The notes under the pieces are model-generated. The model saw only the letters and a list, made by a program, of their open reading frames with translations, did not search any database and was not told the origin of the DNA. From NCBI GenBank assembly GCA_016713105.1, contig JADJPS010000020.1, positions 263,517 through 327,516 on the forward strand: a stretch of DNA of 64,000 nt, read 5' to 3'. The position numbers and the translations under genes were made by a program. Within the stretch, counting starts at the first letter, position 1. Every line of letters starts with the position of its first letter. Source of the DNA: Devosia sp. GTDB taxonomy: Bacteria; Pseudomonadota; Alphaproteobacteria; Rhizobiales; Devosiaceae. Below, piece by piece: positions 18,427 to 26,747 of this stretch.

Positions 18427-21069
18427 TTAACCAGCCAGCATCCGCTCGAGGATGTCCGCCGTGTTGCGACTGAGCGACGTCGAATCCCTCAGAATTCTCA
18501 AGGCGTTCTCGGCGAGGGCGCGGCGTGTGGGCTCGTAACCCTGCCAGACCCGGAAGGCAGTGAGGACACGTGCCGCGACCTGCGGATTGCGGGGATCGAC
18601 GTCCGCGACGAAGTTCGCGACGAACCGGAATCCCTCCCCGTCGGCACGGGCGAACTGGGTCGGGTTGTTCATCCCGAACGTCGCCATCAGGGCGCGCAGG
18701 CGGTTGGGGTTGTTGCGGGGAAAATCCTTCTCCGCCAGCACCGCCCCGATGCGCCCGATGACCCCCGGCTCGGCGGCCTGTGCGATCAGCGAAAGCCACT
18801 TGTCGAGCACCAGCGGATCGGCGGTGAAGCCGCGACGGAAATCGGCCAGCAGCACTTCGGCATCGGCCGTCCACGCCCCCACGATGCTGGCGAGCGCCGA
18901 CAGGCGGTCGGTCATGTTGAGCGCCCGCTCGTACTGCTCGCGCGCCAGCCGCGCGCCGTCGGTGCTGCCGCCGAGGACCAGCAGCGCCAGCGCCGTGTTC
19001 TTCATCGCGCGCCGCCCCGCCTGCTGGAAGTCGGGCGAGTAGGCGAGGCGGCTGTCGTTGGTGAGGTAGATCCGCTCGAGGGTCGGCGCAATCCGGCCGA
19101 CGATGTCGGCAACCAGCTTCAGCCGCGCGTCGCGGATGGCATCGGGGTCGACGTCGTTGACGAGCGCGCGGGCGACCACCTGCTCGGAGGGCAGCCCGAG
19201 GGCGTGGGCCTTGAAGGCCGGATCGAGATCCTTGGCCAGCACCGTTTCGTCGAGCGCCTCGGCCAGCGCGCCGACCTGCGCGTCGGACCAGGCGCCGCCG
19301 CGGACCGCCCCGACCATCAGGCGGGTCGCGGCGTCCTGCAGGGCCTGCCAGCGATTGAACGGATCGGAATCGTGCCGCGCGAGGAACAGCTGGTCGGCCT
19401 CGCCGAGCGGCGCTTCGATCCGCACCGGCGCCGAGAAACCGCGCAGCAGTGACGGCACGGGCCGGTTGGGAATGCCGGCGAAGGTCAGGGTCAGCGTCTC
19501 GCTGTCCATCACGATCAGGTCGTCGCCGTCGATGCGCCCACCGGTCACCGCCGTCCAGCCCATCGGGCTGCCATTCGGCCCGATCAGCCCGAACCGGATC
19601 GGCAGCACCAGCGGCCGCTTGTCGGGCTGCCCCTGGGTCGGTCGCGTCGACTGGCGAAGCTCGAGCGTGTAGGTCTGCGCCGCGGCGTCGTAGCGATCGG
19701 TCGCCGTCACCTCCGGCGTGCCGGCCTGCAGGTACCAGTGCTGGAAATGCTGCAGGTCGACGCCGCAGGCGTCCTCGAACACCTTGATGAAGGCCTCGAT
19801 GGTGGTGGCTTGGCCATCATGGCGCTCGAAGTAGAGGTCCATGCCCTTGCGGAAGCCGGCCTCACCGAGGAGCGTCGCCAGCATGCGGACGATCTCGGCG
19901 CCCTTTTCGTAGACGGTCGCAGTGTAGAAGTTGTTGATCTCCCGGTAGTGATCGGGCCGCGCCGGATGGGCGAGGGGCGAGCCGTCCTCGGGAAACTGGA
20001 CCTGGCGGAGGCCGCGCACCTGCTCGATGCGCGCCACGGCGCGGCTGCGCTCGTCCATGGTGAACTCCTGGTCGCGATAGACCGTGAGCCCCTCCTTCAG
20101 ACACAGCTGGAACCAGTCGCGGCAGGTGATCCGGTTGCCGGTCCAGTTGTGGAAGTACTCATGCGCGATGACACGTTCGATCGCCGCATAGTCCGCATCG
20201 GTGGCCGAGCCGGGGCTGGCGAACACCAGCTTGTCGTTGAAGATGTTGAGGCCCTTGTTCTCCATGGCGCCGAAATTGAAGTCGGAGACGGCGACGATGT
20301 TGAACACGTCGAGGTCGTATTCACGCCCGAAGCGGCGCTCGTCCCACGCCATCGAGCGCTTCAGCGCGTCCATGGCATAGTCGCACTGGCCTTCCTTTCC
20401 GGGCTCGCAATAGATGCCGAGCGCAACGGTGCGGCCCGAGGCGGTCGTGAAGCTGTCATGGATCGAGCCGAGCTTGCCGGCAACCATGGCGAACAGGTAG
20501 GCCGGCTTGGGGAAGGGATCGTCCCAGACCGCGAAATGGCGGCCGTCGGGGAGCCTGCCGGACTCGACCAGGTTGCCGTTGGCCAGCAGCACCGGCGCCA
20601 GCGCCTCGTCGGCGCTGAGTCGTACCCTGAACGGGGCGAGGATGTCGGGCCGATCGAGGTAGTAGGTGATGCGCCGGAAGCCCTCGGGCTCGCACTGGGT
20701 GCACCACGTCCCGTTCGAGCGGTAGAACCCCATCAGGCGGGTGTTCTTTTCGGGCTCCACCGCCACGTCCGTCTCCAGCACGAAGCGTCGCAGCGGCGGC
20801 TCGGCGATGACAAGCCTGGTCGGCGTCTCCTCGTAGGCAGTCAGTGCCAGCGGCAGCCCGTCGATGGCGATCGAATGGAGCTTCAGTTCCTCCCCGTCCA
20901 GTTCGAGCGGTGTCCCCGGGGCGGTCCCCTCGCGCGGCACGATGGTCAGGAAGGCCCGGACACGCGACACCTCCGGAACGATGCGGACATCCAGTTCGAC
21001 CCTCTCGATAGTATAGGGGGTTGCTGCATAATCCTTGAGGAACACCGCTTCTTCGTTCTCGCCGCGCAT
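18427..21069 (-). CDS. pepN: Aminopeptidase N (M1 family)
   Basis: An 880-residue cytosolic zinc aminopeptidase. It carries the substrate-anchoring GAMEN motif (residues 267-271), the zinc site HEYFH (303-307) followed by NWTGNRIT, and the third ligand Glu326 in LKEGLTVYRDQEF. The C-terminal half is the alpha-helical domain of proteobacterial PepN enzymes. I chose ATG 21069, with GGAG seven bases upstream, over an ATG at 21117 that adds unrelated residues. No signal peptide is present. It trims N-terminal residues from peptides. Confidence 0.95.
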   Translation of the reverse strand: MRGENEEAVFLKDYAATPYTIERVELDVRIVPEVSRVRAFLTIVPREGTAPGTPLELDGEELKLHSIAIDGLPLALTAYEETPTRLVIAEPPLRRFVLETDVAVEPEKNTRLMGFYRSNGTWCTQCEPEGFRRITYYLDRPDILAPFRVRLSADEALAPVLLANGNLVESGRLPDGRHFAVWDDPFPKPAYLFAMVAGKLGSIHDSFTTASGRTVALGIYCEPGKEGQCDYAMDALKRSMAWDERRFGREYDLDVFNIVAVSDFNFGAMENKGLNIFNDKLVFASPGSATDADYAAIERVIAHEYFHNWTGNRITCRDWFQLCLKEGLTVYRDQEFTMDERSRAVARIEQVRGLRQVQFPEDGSPLAHPARPDHYREINNFYTATVYEKGAEIVRMLATLLGEAGFRKGMDLYFERHDGQATTIEAFIKVFEDACGVDLQHFQHWYLQAGTPEVTATDRYDAAAQTYTLELRQSTRPTQGQPDKRPLVLPIRFGLIGPNGSPMGWTAVTGGRIDGDDLIVMDSETLTLTFAGIPNRPVPSLLRGFSAPVRIEAPLGEADQLFLARHDSDPFNRWQALQDAATRLMVGAVRGGAWSDAQVGALAEALDETVLAKDLDPAFKAHALGLPSEQVVARALVNDVDPDAIRDARLKLVADIVGRIAPTLERIYLTNDSRLAYSPDFQQAGRRAMKNTALALLVLGGSTDGARLAREQYERALNMTDRLSALASIVGAWTADAEVLLADFRRGFTADPLVLDKWLSLIAQAAEPGVIGRIGAVLAEKDFPRNNPNRLRALMATFGMNNPTQFARADGEGFRFVANFVADVDPRNPQVAARVLTAFRVWQGYEPTRRALAENALRILRDSTSLSRNTADILERMLAG

Positions 21070-21313
21070 CGATTTCTCCGCAAAATCAAACCGTAACCAA
21101 CTGTGGCATGCCCGCAACAGCCGAATCCGGCCATTGGTGTATTCTATGCGGCTGTCACCCGCCTGCAGTCACGATCCAAGCCAAATCCGGCAGTATTGGG
21201 ATCGCGCTCCGGTGCGGACCGGCAGCCGCACCTCCGACGGCCAAGTCTTTGTCGTGTGCGTATTCCAATATTGTTCAAAGGGTAAGCCCTGCTTTGGGCG
21301 GCAGCCCGCTTGA

Positions 21314-21331
21314 CCTCAACCGCGGTTGAGG
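21314..21331 (+). promoter_or_regulatory. SoxR-like palindromic box before the ABC exporters
   Basis: CCTCAACCGCGGTTGAGG is a perfect 18-bp palindrome matching the pattern CCTCAA-N6-TTGAGG of known SoxR boxes. It overlaps a TTGACC -35-like hexamer (21310-21315), as MerR-family sites do when they sit in a long promoter spacer. The -10 is weak. It lies 44 bases before the first exporter ATG, in the otherwise gene-free 21070-21374 stretch. Confidence 0.55.
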
Positions 21332-21374
21332 GCGCAGCGCTGTCGTCGAAGCCGGGTGAATGGAGGCCTCTGCG

Positions 21375-23234
21375 ATGATCAGTCCGTTGTTCAAGTGGTT
21401 CGAGGGCCGCCTTGATCCGTATCCGACGAGCGAGCCGGAGCAGCCGCCGGGGACGCTGCTGGCGTTCTGCCTCCACTATTCGAAGGGCGCGAAGCGCTGG
21501 CTGATCGCCATGGCGATCCTGGGCGCCGCGATCGCCATCGGCGAAGTGATGCTGTTCGGCTTCATGGGCTCGATCATCGACTGGCTGAGCGACGCCGACC
21601 GCTCGACCTTCCTCGCCACCGAGGGCTGGAAGCTCGGCCTGATGGCGGTGGTGCTGCTGATCGTCCTGCCGCTGCTGCAGATCGTCGACACCCAGATCAT
21701 CCACCAGACGCTGCTCGGCAATTTCCCGCAGCGTATCCGCTGGATGGCGCATCGGTACCTGCTGCGCCAGTCGATGAGCTACTTCCAGGACGAGGTCGCG
21801 GGCCGTATCGGCGCCAAATTGATGCAGACCGCGCTCGCCGTCCGCGAGGGGGTGATGAAGCTGCTCGACGTCACGGTGTTCGTGGTGGTCTATTTCGCCG
21901 GCGCGGTGGTGCTGGCCGCAATGAGCGACCTGTGGCTGGCGGTGCCGTTTCTCGTCTGGCTGGTCGGCTATGTGGCGCTGCTCTGGTTCTTCATCCCCAG
22001 GCTCGGCAAGGTCTCCGAGAAGCAGGCCGACGCGCGCTCGCTGATGACTGGCCGCATCGTCGACAGCTACACCAACATCGCGACGGTGAAGCTCTTCTCG
22101 CACTCGCGGCGCGAGGAATCGTACGCGCTCGAGGCGATGGACGAGTTCATGGGCACGGTGCACCGGCAGATGCGCATGGTGACGGTGCTGCAGGTGGTGA
22201 TCACCACCATGAACAACGTGCTGCTCGCCGCCGTGGTCGCCATCGGCATCACCCTGTGGCTCAACGGGGCGATGACCCCGGGCGCCATCGCGGTCGCCGC
22301 GGCGCTGGTGCTGCGCTTCCAGGGCATGAGCCAATGGGTGATGTGGGAGATGTCGGCCCTGTTCGAGAATATCGGCGTGGTGCGCGACGGCATCAGTTCG
22401 ATCTCGCTGCCGCGGGTGGTCGCCGACAAGCCGGACGCGCGGCCGCTCGGGCCGGTCAAGGGCGACATCCGCTTCGAGCGGGTCAGCTTCCATTACGGCA
22501 AGCAGTCGGGCGTGATCGACGGGCTCGACCTCGCCATCAGGTCCGGCGAAAAGATCGGCCTCGTCGGCCGCTCGGGCGCCGGCAAGTCGACCATCGTCAA
22601 CCTGCTGCTGCGCTTTTACGACCGGGAGTCGGGGCAGGTCACCATCGATGGCACGGATATCGCGACGGTGCAGCAGGATACGCTCAGGGCCCAGATCGGC
22701 GTCGTCACCCAGGACACCTCGCTGCTGCATCGCTCGGTGCGCGAGAACATCCTCTATGGCCGCCCCGACGCCACCGAGGACGAGATGCGGGCCGCAGCCC
22801 GGCTCGCCGAAGCCGATTCGTTCATCGACACCCTGGTCGATCTCAAGGGGCGCCGGGGCTACGACGCCCATGTCGGCGAACGTGGGGTTAAGCTCTCCGG
22901 CGGGCAGCGCCAGCGCATCGCCATCGCCCGGGTGCTGCTCAAGAACGCGCCGATCCTCGTCCTCGACGAGGCGACCTCGGCACTCGACAGCGAGGTCGAG
23001 GCGGCGATCCAGGGGCAGCTGCACCTGCTCATGCGCGGCAAGACCGTGATCGCCATCGCCCACCGGCTCTCCACCATCGCCGCCATGGACCGGCTGGTGG
23101 TGCTCGACAAGGGCAGGATCGTCGAGCAGGGCACCCATGCCGAACTGATCGCATTGGGCGGCACCTACTCGAAGCTGTGGGCCCGCCAGTCGGGTGGGTT
23201 CCTGCAGGATACGATCGAGGAAGCGGCGGAGTGA
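21375..23234 (+). CDS. ABC exporter (fused membrane and ATPase domains), first of a pair
   Basis: A half-transporter of about 620 residues: six transmembrane helices in the first 310 residues, then an ATPase with Walker A (VGRSGAGKST, from residue 398), signature LSGGQRQRIAIARVLL (about 507), Walker B (ILVLDEATSALDSE) and the switch histidine (IAIAHRLSTIA). The start at ATG 21375 has GGAGG eight bases upstream; an ATG at 21360 overlaps that site. A closely similar half-transporter follows 211 bases downstream in the same direction, so the two probably form a heterodimer. The family includes lipid and multidrug exporters. Substrate unknown. Confidence 0.9.
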   Translation: MISPLFKWFEGRLDPYPTSEPEQPPGTLLAFCLHYSKGAKRWLIAMAILGAAIAIGEVMLFGFMGSIIDWLSDADRSTFLATEGWKLGLMAVVLLIVLPLLQIVDTQIIHQTLLGNFPQRIRWMAHRYLLRQSMSYFQDEVAGRIGAKLMQTALAVREGVMKLLDVTVFVVVYFAGAVVLAAMSDLWLAVPFLVWLVGYVALLWFFIPRLGKVSEKQADARSLMTGRIVDSYTNIATVKLFSHSRREESYALEAMDEFMGTVHRQMRMVTVLQVVITTMNNVLLAAVVAIGITLWLNGAMTPGAIAVAAALVLRFQGMSQWVMWEMSALFENIGVVRDGISSISLPRVVADKPDARPLGPVKGDIRFERVSFHYGKQSGVIDGLDLAIRSGEKIGLVGRSGAGKSTIVNLLLRFYDRESGQVTIDGTDIATVQQDTLRAQIGVVTQDTSLLHRSVRENILYGRPDATEDEMRAAARLAEADSFIDTLVDLKGRRGYDAHVGERGVKLSGGQRQRIAIARVLLKNAPILVLDEATSALDSEVEAAIQGQLHLLMRGKTVIAIAHRLSTIAAMDRLVVLDKGRIVEQGTHAELIALGGTYSKLWARQSGGFLQDTIEEAAE

Positions 23235-23311
23235 GCCGCCGCTGATCCCTCCCGGCGAGGGCAGGAGACGACTGAGACGACCAACGACTTCAACATCCCA
23301 AGGAGGGACAG

Positions 23312-23407
23312 ATGGATACGCCCAATACCCTTATTCCGGCCGGTACGGCAGCTGCGGCACTGCGCTCCAAAGTGAAACGAAAACAATCTGATAGAGCCTT
23401 GACCTGA
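23312..23407 (+). CDS. Possible 31-residue small protein between the exporter genes
   Basis: An ATG at 23312 follows a strong AAGGAGGGACAG ribosome-binding site and opens a 31-codon frame ending at TGA 23405. The product would have an alanine-rich centre (IPAGTAAAALRSKVKRKQ) and a basic tail. The stop lies inside an inverted repeat (CTGACT-CAA-AGTCAG, 23404-23418), and the second exporter starts 38 bases later. It could be a small exporter-associated peptide or a leader peptide. I recognise no family. Confidence 0.4.
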   Translation: MDTPNTLIPAGTAAAALRSKVKRKQSDRALT

Positions 23408-23445
23408 CTCAAAGTCAGAGATCGGGCTCGGAAAATGAGTGAGAA

Positions 23446-24495
23446 ATGCTCAACCGAGTCATTGCCTGGTTCGACGCCCGCTACAGCCCCGTAGCGCTGG
23501 CCAGGGACACGCAGCCCCCCATGGGGGTACGCAACTTCATTTTGTACTTCGTCAAGCAGTTCAAGGCCGCCTTCGCGCTGCGGGTGGTGCTGGTTGCCAT
23601 CGGCTCGGTCGCCGATGCGATGATGCCCATCTTCGTGGGCCTGGTCGTGGGGATGCTGTCCTCGACGCCGCCGGGCGAAATCTTCACCCAGCACTGGCAG
23701 ACCTTCCTGTGGATGATCGCCACCGTGGTGGTGATCCGCCCGACCGCCTTCCTGTTCGACACGCTGATCCGCAACCACGCGATCGTTCCCAACCTCGTCG
23801 ACATCGCGCGCTGGCAAAGCCACTGGCATGTCATCCGGCAGAGCTGGACCTATTTCCAGAACGACTTTGCCGGCCGCATCGCCAACAAGATCATGCAGGC
23901 GGGCGAGGCCATCGAAACGGCGGTCAACCTCGCCATCGACGCGGCCTGGTACGCCGTGGTGTTCGTGGTGGTCGCCGTGGTGGTGCTGGCGCAGTTGGAC
24001 TGGGTGCTGCTGGTGCCCATCGCCATCTGGCTGGTGCTCTACGGCATCCTGTTCGTCATCGTCATGCCGCTCATCGCCAAGTACTCCGAGGACCTCTCGG
24101 AGGCGAAGTCGGTGATGACCGGCCGGATCGTCGACAGCTACACCAACATCCACACGCTGAAGACGTTCTCGACCGACGGGCACGAGGATGCCTATGTGGC
24201 GGACTCGGTGGTCGCCCACGCGGTGGAGTTCCGCAAGCTGATGCGGGTCTTCACCTACATGTGGTCGATCCTGTTCGTGCTCAATGCCGGACTGGTGGTG
24301 TCGATCACCTGGCTGGCCCTCAACGGCTGGAACCAGGGAACGCTGAACGCCGCCGCGGTGGCCACCGCCATCCCCTTCGCGCTGCAGATCATGAACATGT
24401 CGGGCTGGATCCTCGAGATCGGCTCCAACATCTTCCGCCAGGTCGGCACCGTGAAGGACTCGATGGACACCATCGCCCAGCCCATCGCGATGTAG
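23446..24495 (+). CDS. ABC exporter, membrane-domain part of the second half-transporter
   Basis: The 349 residues hold the six-helix exporter domain, including the coupling region TGRIVDSYTNIHTLKTFSTD, nearly identical to TGRIVDSYTNIATVKLFSHS in the upstream paralogue. Translation stops at an in-frame TAG (24493-24495) right after QPIAM, where the upstream paralogue continues across the linker. The ATPase part follows in the same frame, so a single substitution separates two halves of a normal gene. It is either a sequencing error, a recent nonsense mutation or a genuine split. Confidence 0.8.
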   Translation: MLNRVIAWFDARYSPVALARDTQPPMGVRNFILYFVKQFKAAFALRVVLVAIGSVADAMMPIFVGLVVGMLSSTPPGEIFTQHWQTFLWMIATVVVIRPTAFLFDTLIRNHAIVPNLVDIARWQSHWHVIRQSWTYFQNDFAGRIANKIMQAGEAIETAVNLAIDAAWYAVVFVVVAVVVLAQLDWVLLVPIAIWLVLYGILFVIVMPLIAKYSEDLSEAKSVMTGRIVDSYTNIHTLKTFSTDGHEDAYVADSVVAHAVEFRKLMRVFTYMWSILFVLNAGLVVSITWLALNGWNQGTLNAAAVATAIPFALQIMNMSGWILEIGSNIFRQVGTVKDSMDTIAQPIAM

Positions 24496-24519
24496 GACAA
24501 GCCGGGAGCGGCCAGGCTG

Positions 24520-25314
24520 GTGGTGCGGGAAGGCGGCATCGCGTTCGAGGACGTCGGCTTCAGCTACTGGCGTGGCAAGGAAGGGGCGGTGATGGAGAGC
24601 TTCAACCTCTCCATCCGGCCGGGCGAGAAGGTCGGCCTCGTGGGGCGCTCCGGCGCCGGCAAGTCGACGCTGGTCAACCTGCTGCTGCGGCTCTTCGACG
24701 TCGAGGCGGGATCGATCCGCATCGACGGCCAGGACGTGCGGGAGGTGACGCAGGAGAGCGTCAGGGCCGCCATCGGCCTCGTCAGCCAGGACACCTCGCT
24801 GCTGCACCGTTCGGTGCGCGAGAACATCAAGTACGGCCGCCAGACCGCGACCGACGAGGAGATGATCCGCGCCGCCGAGCAGGCCAAGGTCGCCGAGGTG
24901 ATCGAGGGGCTGCTGGACCCGCGGCAGCGCCGCGGCTACGACGCCCATGTCGGGGAGCGTGGGGTGAAGCTCTCTGGCGGCCAGCGCCAGCGCGTCGCCA
25001 TCGCCCGGGTGCTGCTGAAGAATGCTCCGATCCTCATCCTCGACGAGGCGACCTCCGCCCTCGACAGCGAGGTGGAGGCGGCCATCCAGGAGCAGCTGAC
25101 CAGCCTGATGCAGGGCAAGACGGTCATCGCCATCGCCCACCGGCTATCGACCATCGCCGCGATGGACCGGCTGGTGGTGATGGATGCCGGCCGCATCGTC
25201 GAGGAAGGCACCCACGCCGAACTGCTGGCCCGCGGCGGGCACTATGCCCAGCTGTGGGAACGGCAGTCAGGCGGCTTCCTCGATCTCGACACCAAGGTGG
25301 ATGCGGCCGAATAA
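24520..25314 (+). CDS. ABC exporter, ATPase part of the second half-transporter
   Basis: In the same frame as the membrane-domain part, eight codons after its TAG. It contains Walker A (VGRSGAGKSTLVNLLLRLF), the signature LSGGQRQRVAIARVLL, Walker B (ILILDEATSALDSE) and IAIAHRLSTIA. A GTG at 24520 could start it as a separate protein, but I see no good ribosome-binding site before it, which favours the view that the full gene spans 23446-25314 (about 622 residues, equal to its partner). Confidence 0.8.
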   Translation: MVREGGIAFEDVGFSYWRGKEGAVMESFNLSIRPGEKVGLVGRSGAGKSTLVNLLLRLFDVEAGSIRIDGQDVREVTQESVRAAIGLVSQDTSLLHRSVRENIKYGRQTATDEEMIRAAEQAKVAEVIEGLLDPRQRRGYDAHVGERGVKLSGGQRQRVAIARVLLKNAPILILDEATSALDSEVEAAIQEQLTSLMQGKTVIAIAHRLSTIAAMDRLVVMDAGRIVEEGTHAELLARGGHYAQLWERQSGGFLDLDTKVDAAE

Positions 25315-25321
25315 CCCAAGA

Positions 25322-25346
25322 GGGGGGCGGCCCGCAGGCCGTCCCC
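25322..25346. terminator. Bidirectional terminator hairpin
   Basis: A GC-rich imperfect inverted repeat (GGGGCGGCC with GGCCGTCCCC around CGCA) lies exactly between the convergent stops of the ABC exporter and the TetR gene. Confidence 0.55.
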
Positions 25347-25904
25347 TCACCTGAGCTCGCGCAGGATGATCTCGAGTCCGGTGGCGAAGGCCTCCTCGAT
25401 GTCGCCCCCGAGCTGGAAGGCGTTGCCAATCTCCATCAGCACGAAGCCGTGCAGGAACGCCACCATGGTGCGCGACAGCGGCAGGGTGCGCGCCTCGGCT
25501 ATGCCGGCGCGCTGCAACTCGTCGAACAGCGGTTGCGCCGAGAACAGGCAGGCCTCGCGAATCTCGGGGTCGTTGAAGGCATTGCCGGAGTAGATCGCCC
25601 GGTAGCGGTGCGGTGCGGCCCTGGCGAAGCGACGGTAGGCCGCCGCCATGCTGGCGACGCGATCTGCCGCCGCGGTGCCCCGGGTTTCGCGCCGGAGCAC
25701 CTGCTCGAGATCGTGCAACACGCCGATCTCCACCGCCTTGAGGATAGCCGCGCGGTCGGCGAAGTGCTTGTACAGGGAGGGCGGGCGGATGCCGGCCCGC
25801 TCCGCCACCGCCCCGAGGGTCAGTGCGTCGGGCCCGGATGCCTCGACCAGCGCCCGCGCGATCGCGACGATGTCAGTGCGCGACGTCTTGGCCGGCGTTG
25901 GCAC
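25347..25904 (-). CDS. TetR-family transcriptional regulator
   Basis: A 185-residue protein with an N-terminal TetR helix-turn-helix (ALTLGAVAERAGIRPPSLYK, then HFADRAAILKAV) and an all-helical ligand-binding domain with the WHG-type ending seen in one TetR subgroup. It follows the DUF4260 gene by 27 bases on the same strand, so both are probably transcribed together from the palindrome-rich region at 26318-26360, which is a likely autoregulatory operator. Ligand unknown. Confidence 0.85.
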   Translation of the reverse strand: MPTPAKTSRTDIVAIARALVEASGPDALTLGAVAERAGIRPPSLYKHFADRAAILKAVEIGVLHDLEQVLRRETRGTAAADRVASMAAAYRRFARAAPHRYRAIYSGNAFNDPEIREACLFSAQPLFDELQRAGIAEARTLPLSRTMVAFLHGFVLMEIGNAFQLGGDIEEAFATGLEIILRELR

Positions 25905-25931
25905 TCTGCTCCCCCCTCCGCGCCTTTCCGA

Positions 25932-26306
25932 TCAGTCCCAGATGCGTGTGATGATCGATCCGGGATACTTGAGACCGTAGCCCAGCGCCCGGTCCATGCC
26001 GATATGGGCCATCCATATGGCGGCAAGCTGCCACAACTGGGGCGCTTCGGCCACCTGCCCGAGGGCCGCCAGCGTCGCCGGCACCGCATAGGTGTGGGCG
26101 AGGTTGTAGAGGAGCGCTCCGGTCCGGTTGCCGGCGAGCGCCCCCAGCATTGCGAGGTCGGGGAGGAGCAGCAGGGCGGCGAAGACCAACCAGTTGCCGC
26201 CCAGCGCCTGATAGGCGACGAGCGCGGCCGCGAGGGCAACGAGGCCTTCGACACGGAGCACGGCGACGACGGAATGCGGGGCAAATCCCGCCTGTGTTCG
26301 AGACAT
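25932..26306 (-). CDS. DUF4260 small membrane protein
   Basis: A 124-residue protein with about four hydrophobic segments. The motif HIGMDRALGYGLKYP near the C-terminus is the hallmark of DUF4260. Function is not known; such genes are often next to small regulators, as here with the downstream TetR gene. Confidence 0.8.
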   Translation of the reverse strand: MSRTQAGFAPHSVVAVLRVEGLVALAAALVAYQALGGNWLVFAALLLLPDLAMLGALAGNRTGALLYNLAHTYAVPATLAALGQVAEAPQLWQLAAIWMAHIGMDRALGYGLKYPGSIITRIWD

Positions 26307-26317
26307 GATCGATCCAT

Positions 26318-26360
26318 TTGGCTAATAGTAATAGCCATCATGGCTATCGATATTAGCCAT
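26318..26360. promoter_or_regulatory. Overlapping TAGCCAT/ATGGCTA inverted repeats upstream of DUF4260-tetR
   Basis: ATAGCCATCATGGCTAT (26331-26347) is a perfect palindrome around one base. It is flanked by TTGGCTA (26318-26324) and TTAGCCAT (26353-26360), which form two further inverted pairs with it. The AT-rich cluster begins 12 bases before the DUF4260 start and is a strong operator candidate for the co-transcribed TetR regulator. Confidence 0.6.
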
Positions 26361-26405
26361 ACGTGTCAAGTGGTGGCGGAGGCGCCGGACGGCGCCCCCG
26401 CCGGA

Positions 26406-26720
26406 CTACATCTGGATGCACTCGCAGACTTCGACCGAGCCGCCCGCAGCCCGGATCGGGCATCCCTTGGCGAGCTCGGTGGCGAGGTCGAGGCTGGCGG
26501 CCTCGATCACGGTGTAACCGGTGATCGGGTTGCCGCCACCCCCATCCGTCGTCGCCCCGTTGGCGGCGACCGTGCGCGCTGCCCCGGTCGGCGCCCCGCC
26601 GTCCGCGATAGCCGGGCCGAGCGTGCCGTACCAGTCGTTCCAGGCCTTCATGACCCGTTCGCCTTCCTCCGGTGTCGCCGGCATGCCGCCACCATGATAG
26701 GCAAGAAGATACTTCGGCAT
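26406..26720 (-). CDS. YCII-related (DGPF-type) small protein
   Basis: A 104-residue protein beginning MPKYLLAYHGGGMPATPEEG, with a central GNPITGYTVIEAASLDLATE, the pattern of YCII-related proteins that form dimeric alpha-beta barrels. These are frequently encoded beside ArsR-SRPBCC proteins, as here with the gene 27 bases upstream on the same strand. Enzymatic role unknown. Confidence 0.8.
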   Translation of the reverse strand: MPKYLLAYHGGGMPATPEEGERVMKAWNDWYGTLGPAIADGGAPTGAARTVAANGATTDGGGGNPITGYTVIEAASLDLATELAKGCPIRAAGGSVEVCECIQM

Positions 26721-26747
26721 TCGCAGTCTCCCTGTGCTGTCCCGGCT

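Noticed and set aside
16957..19452. Long plus-strand open frame of about 831 codons
   Set aside because: It lies antisense to the PAS kinase and aminopeptidase N and has no recognisable domain.
21144..23138. Long minus-strand open frame of about 664 codons across the first ABC exporter
   Set aside because: The product is low-complexity, rich in His/Asp/Arg, and antisense to a clear exporter gene.
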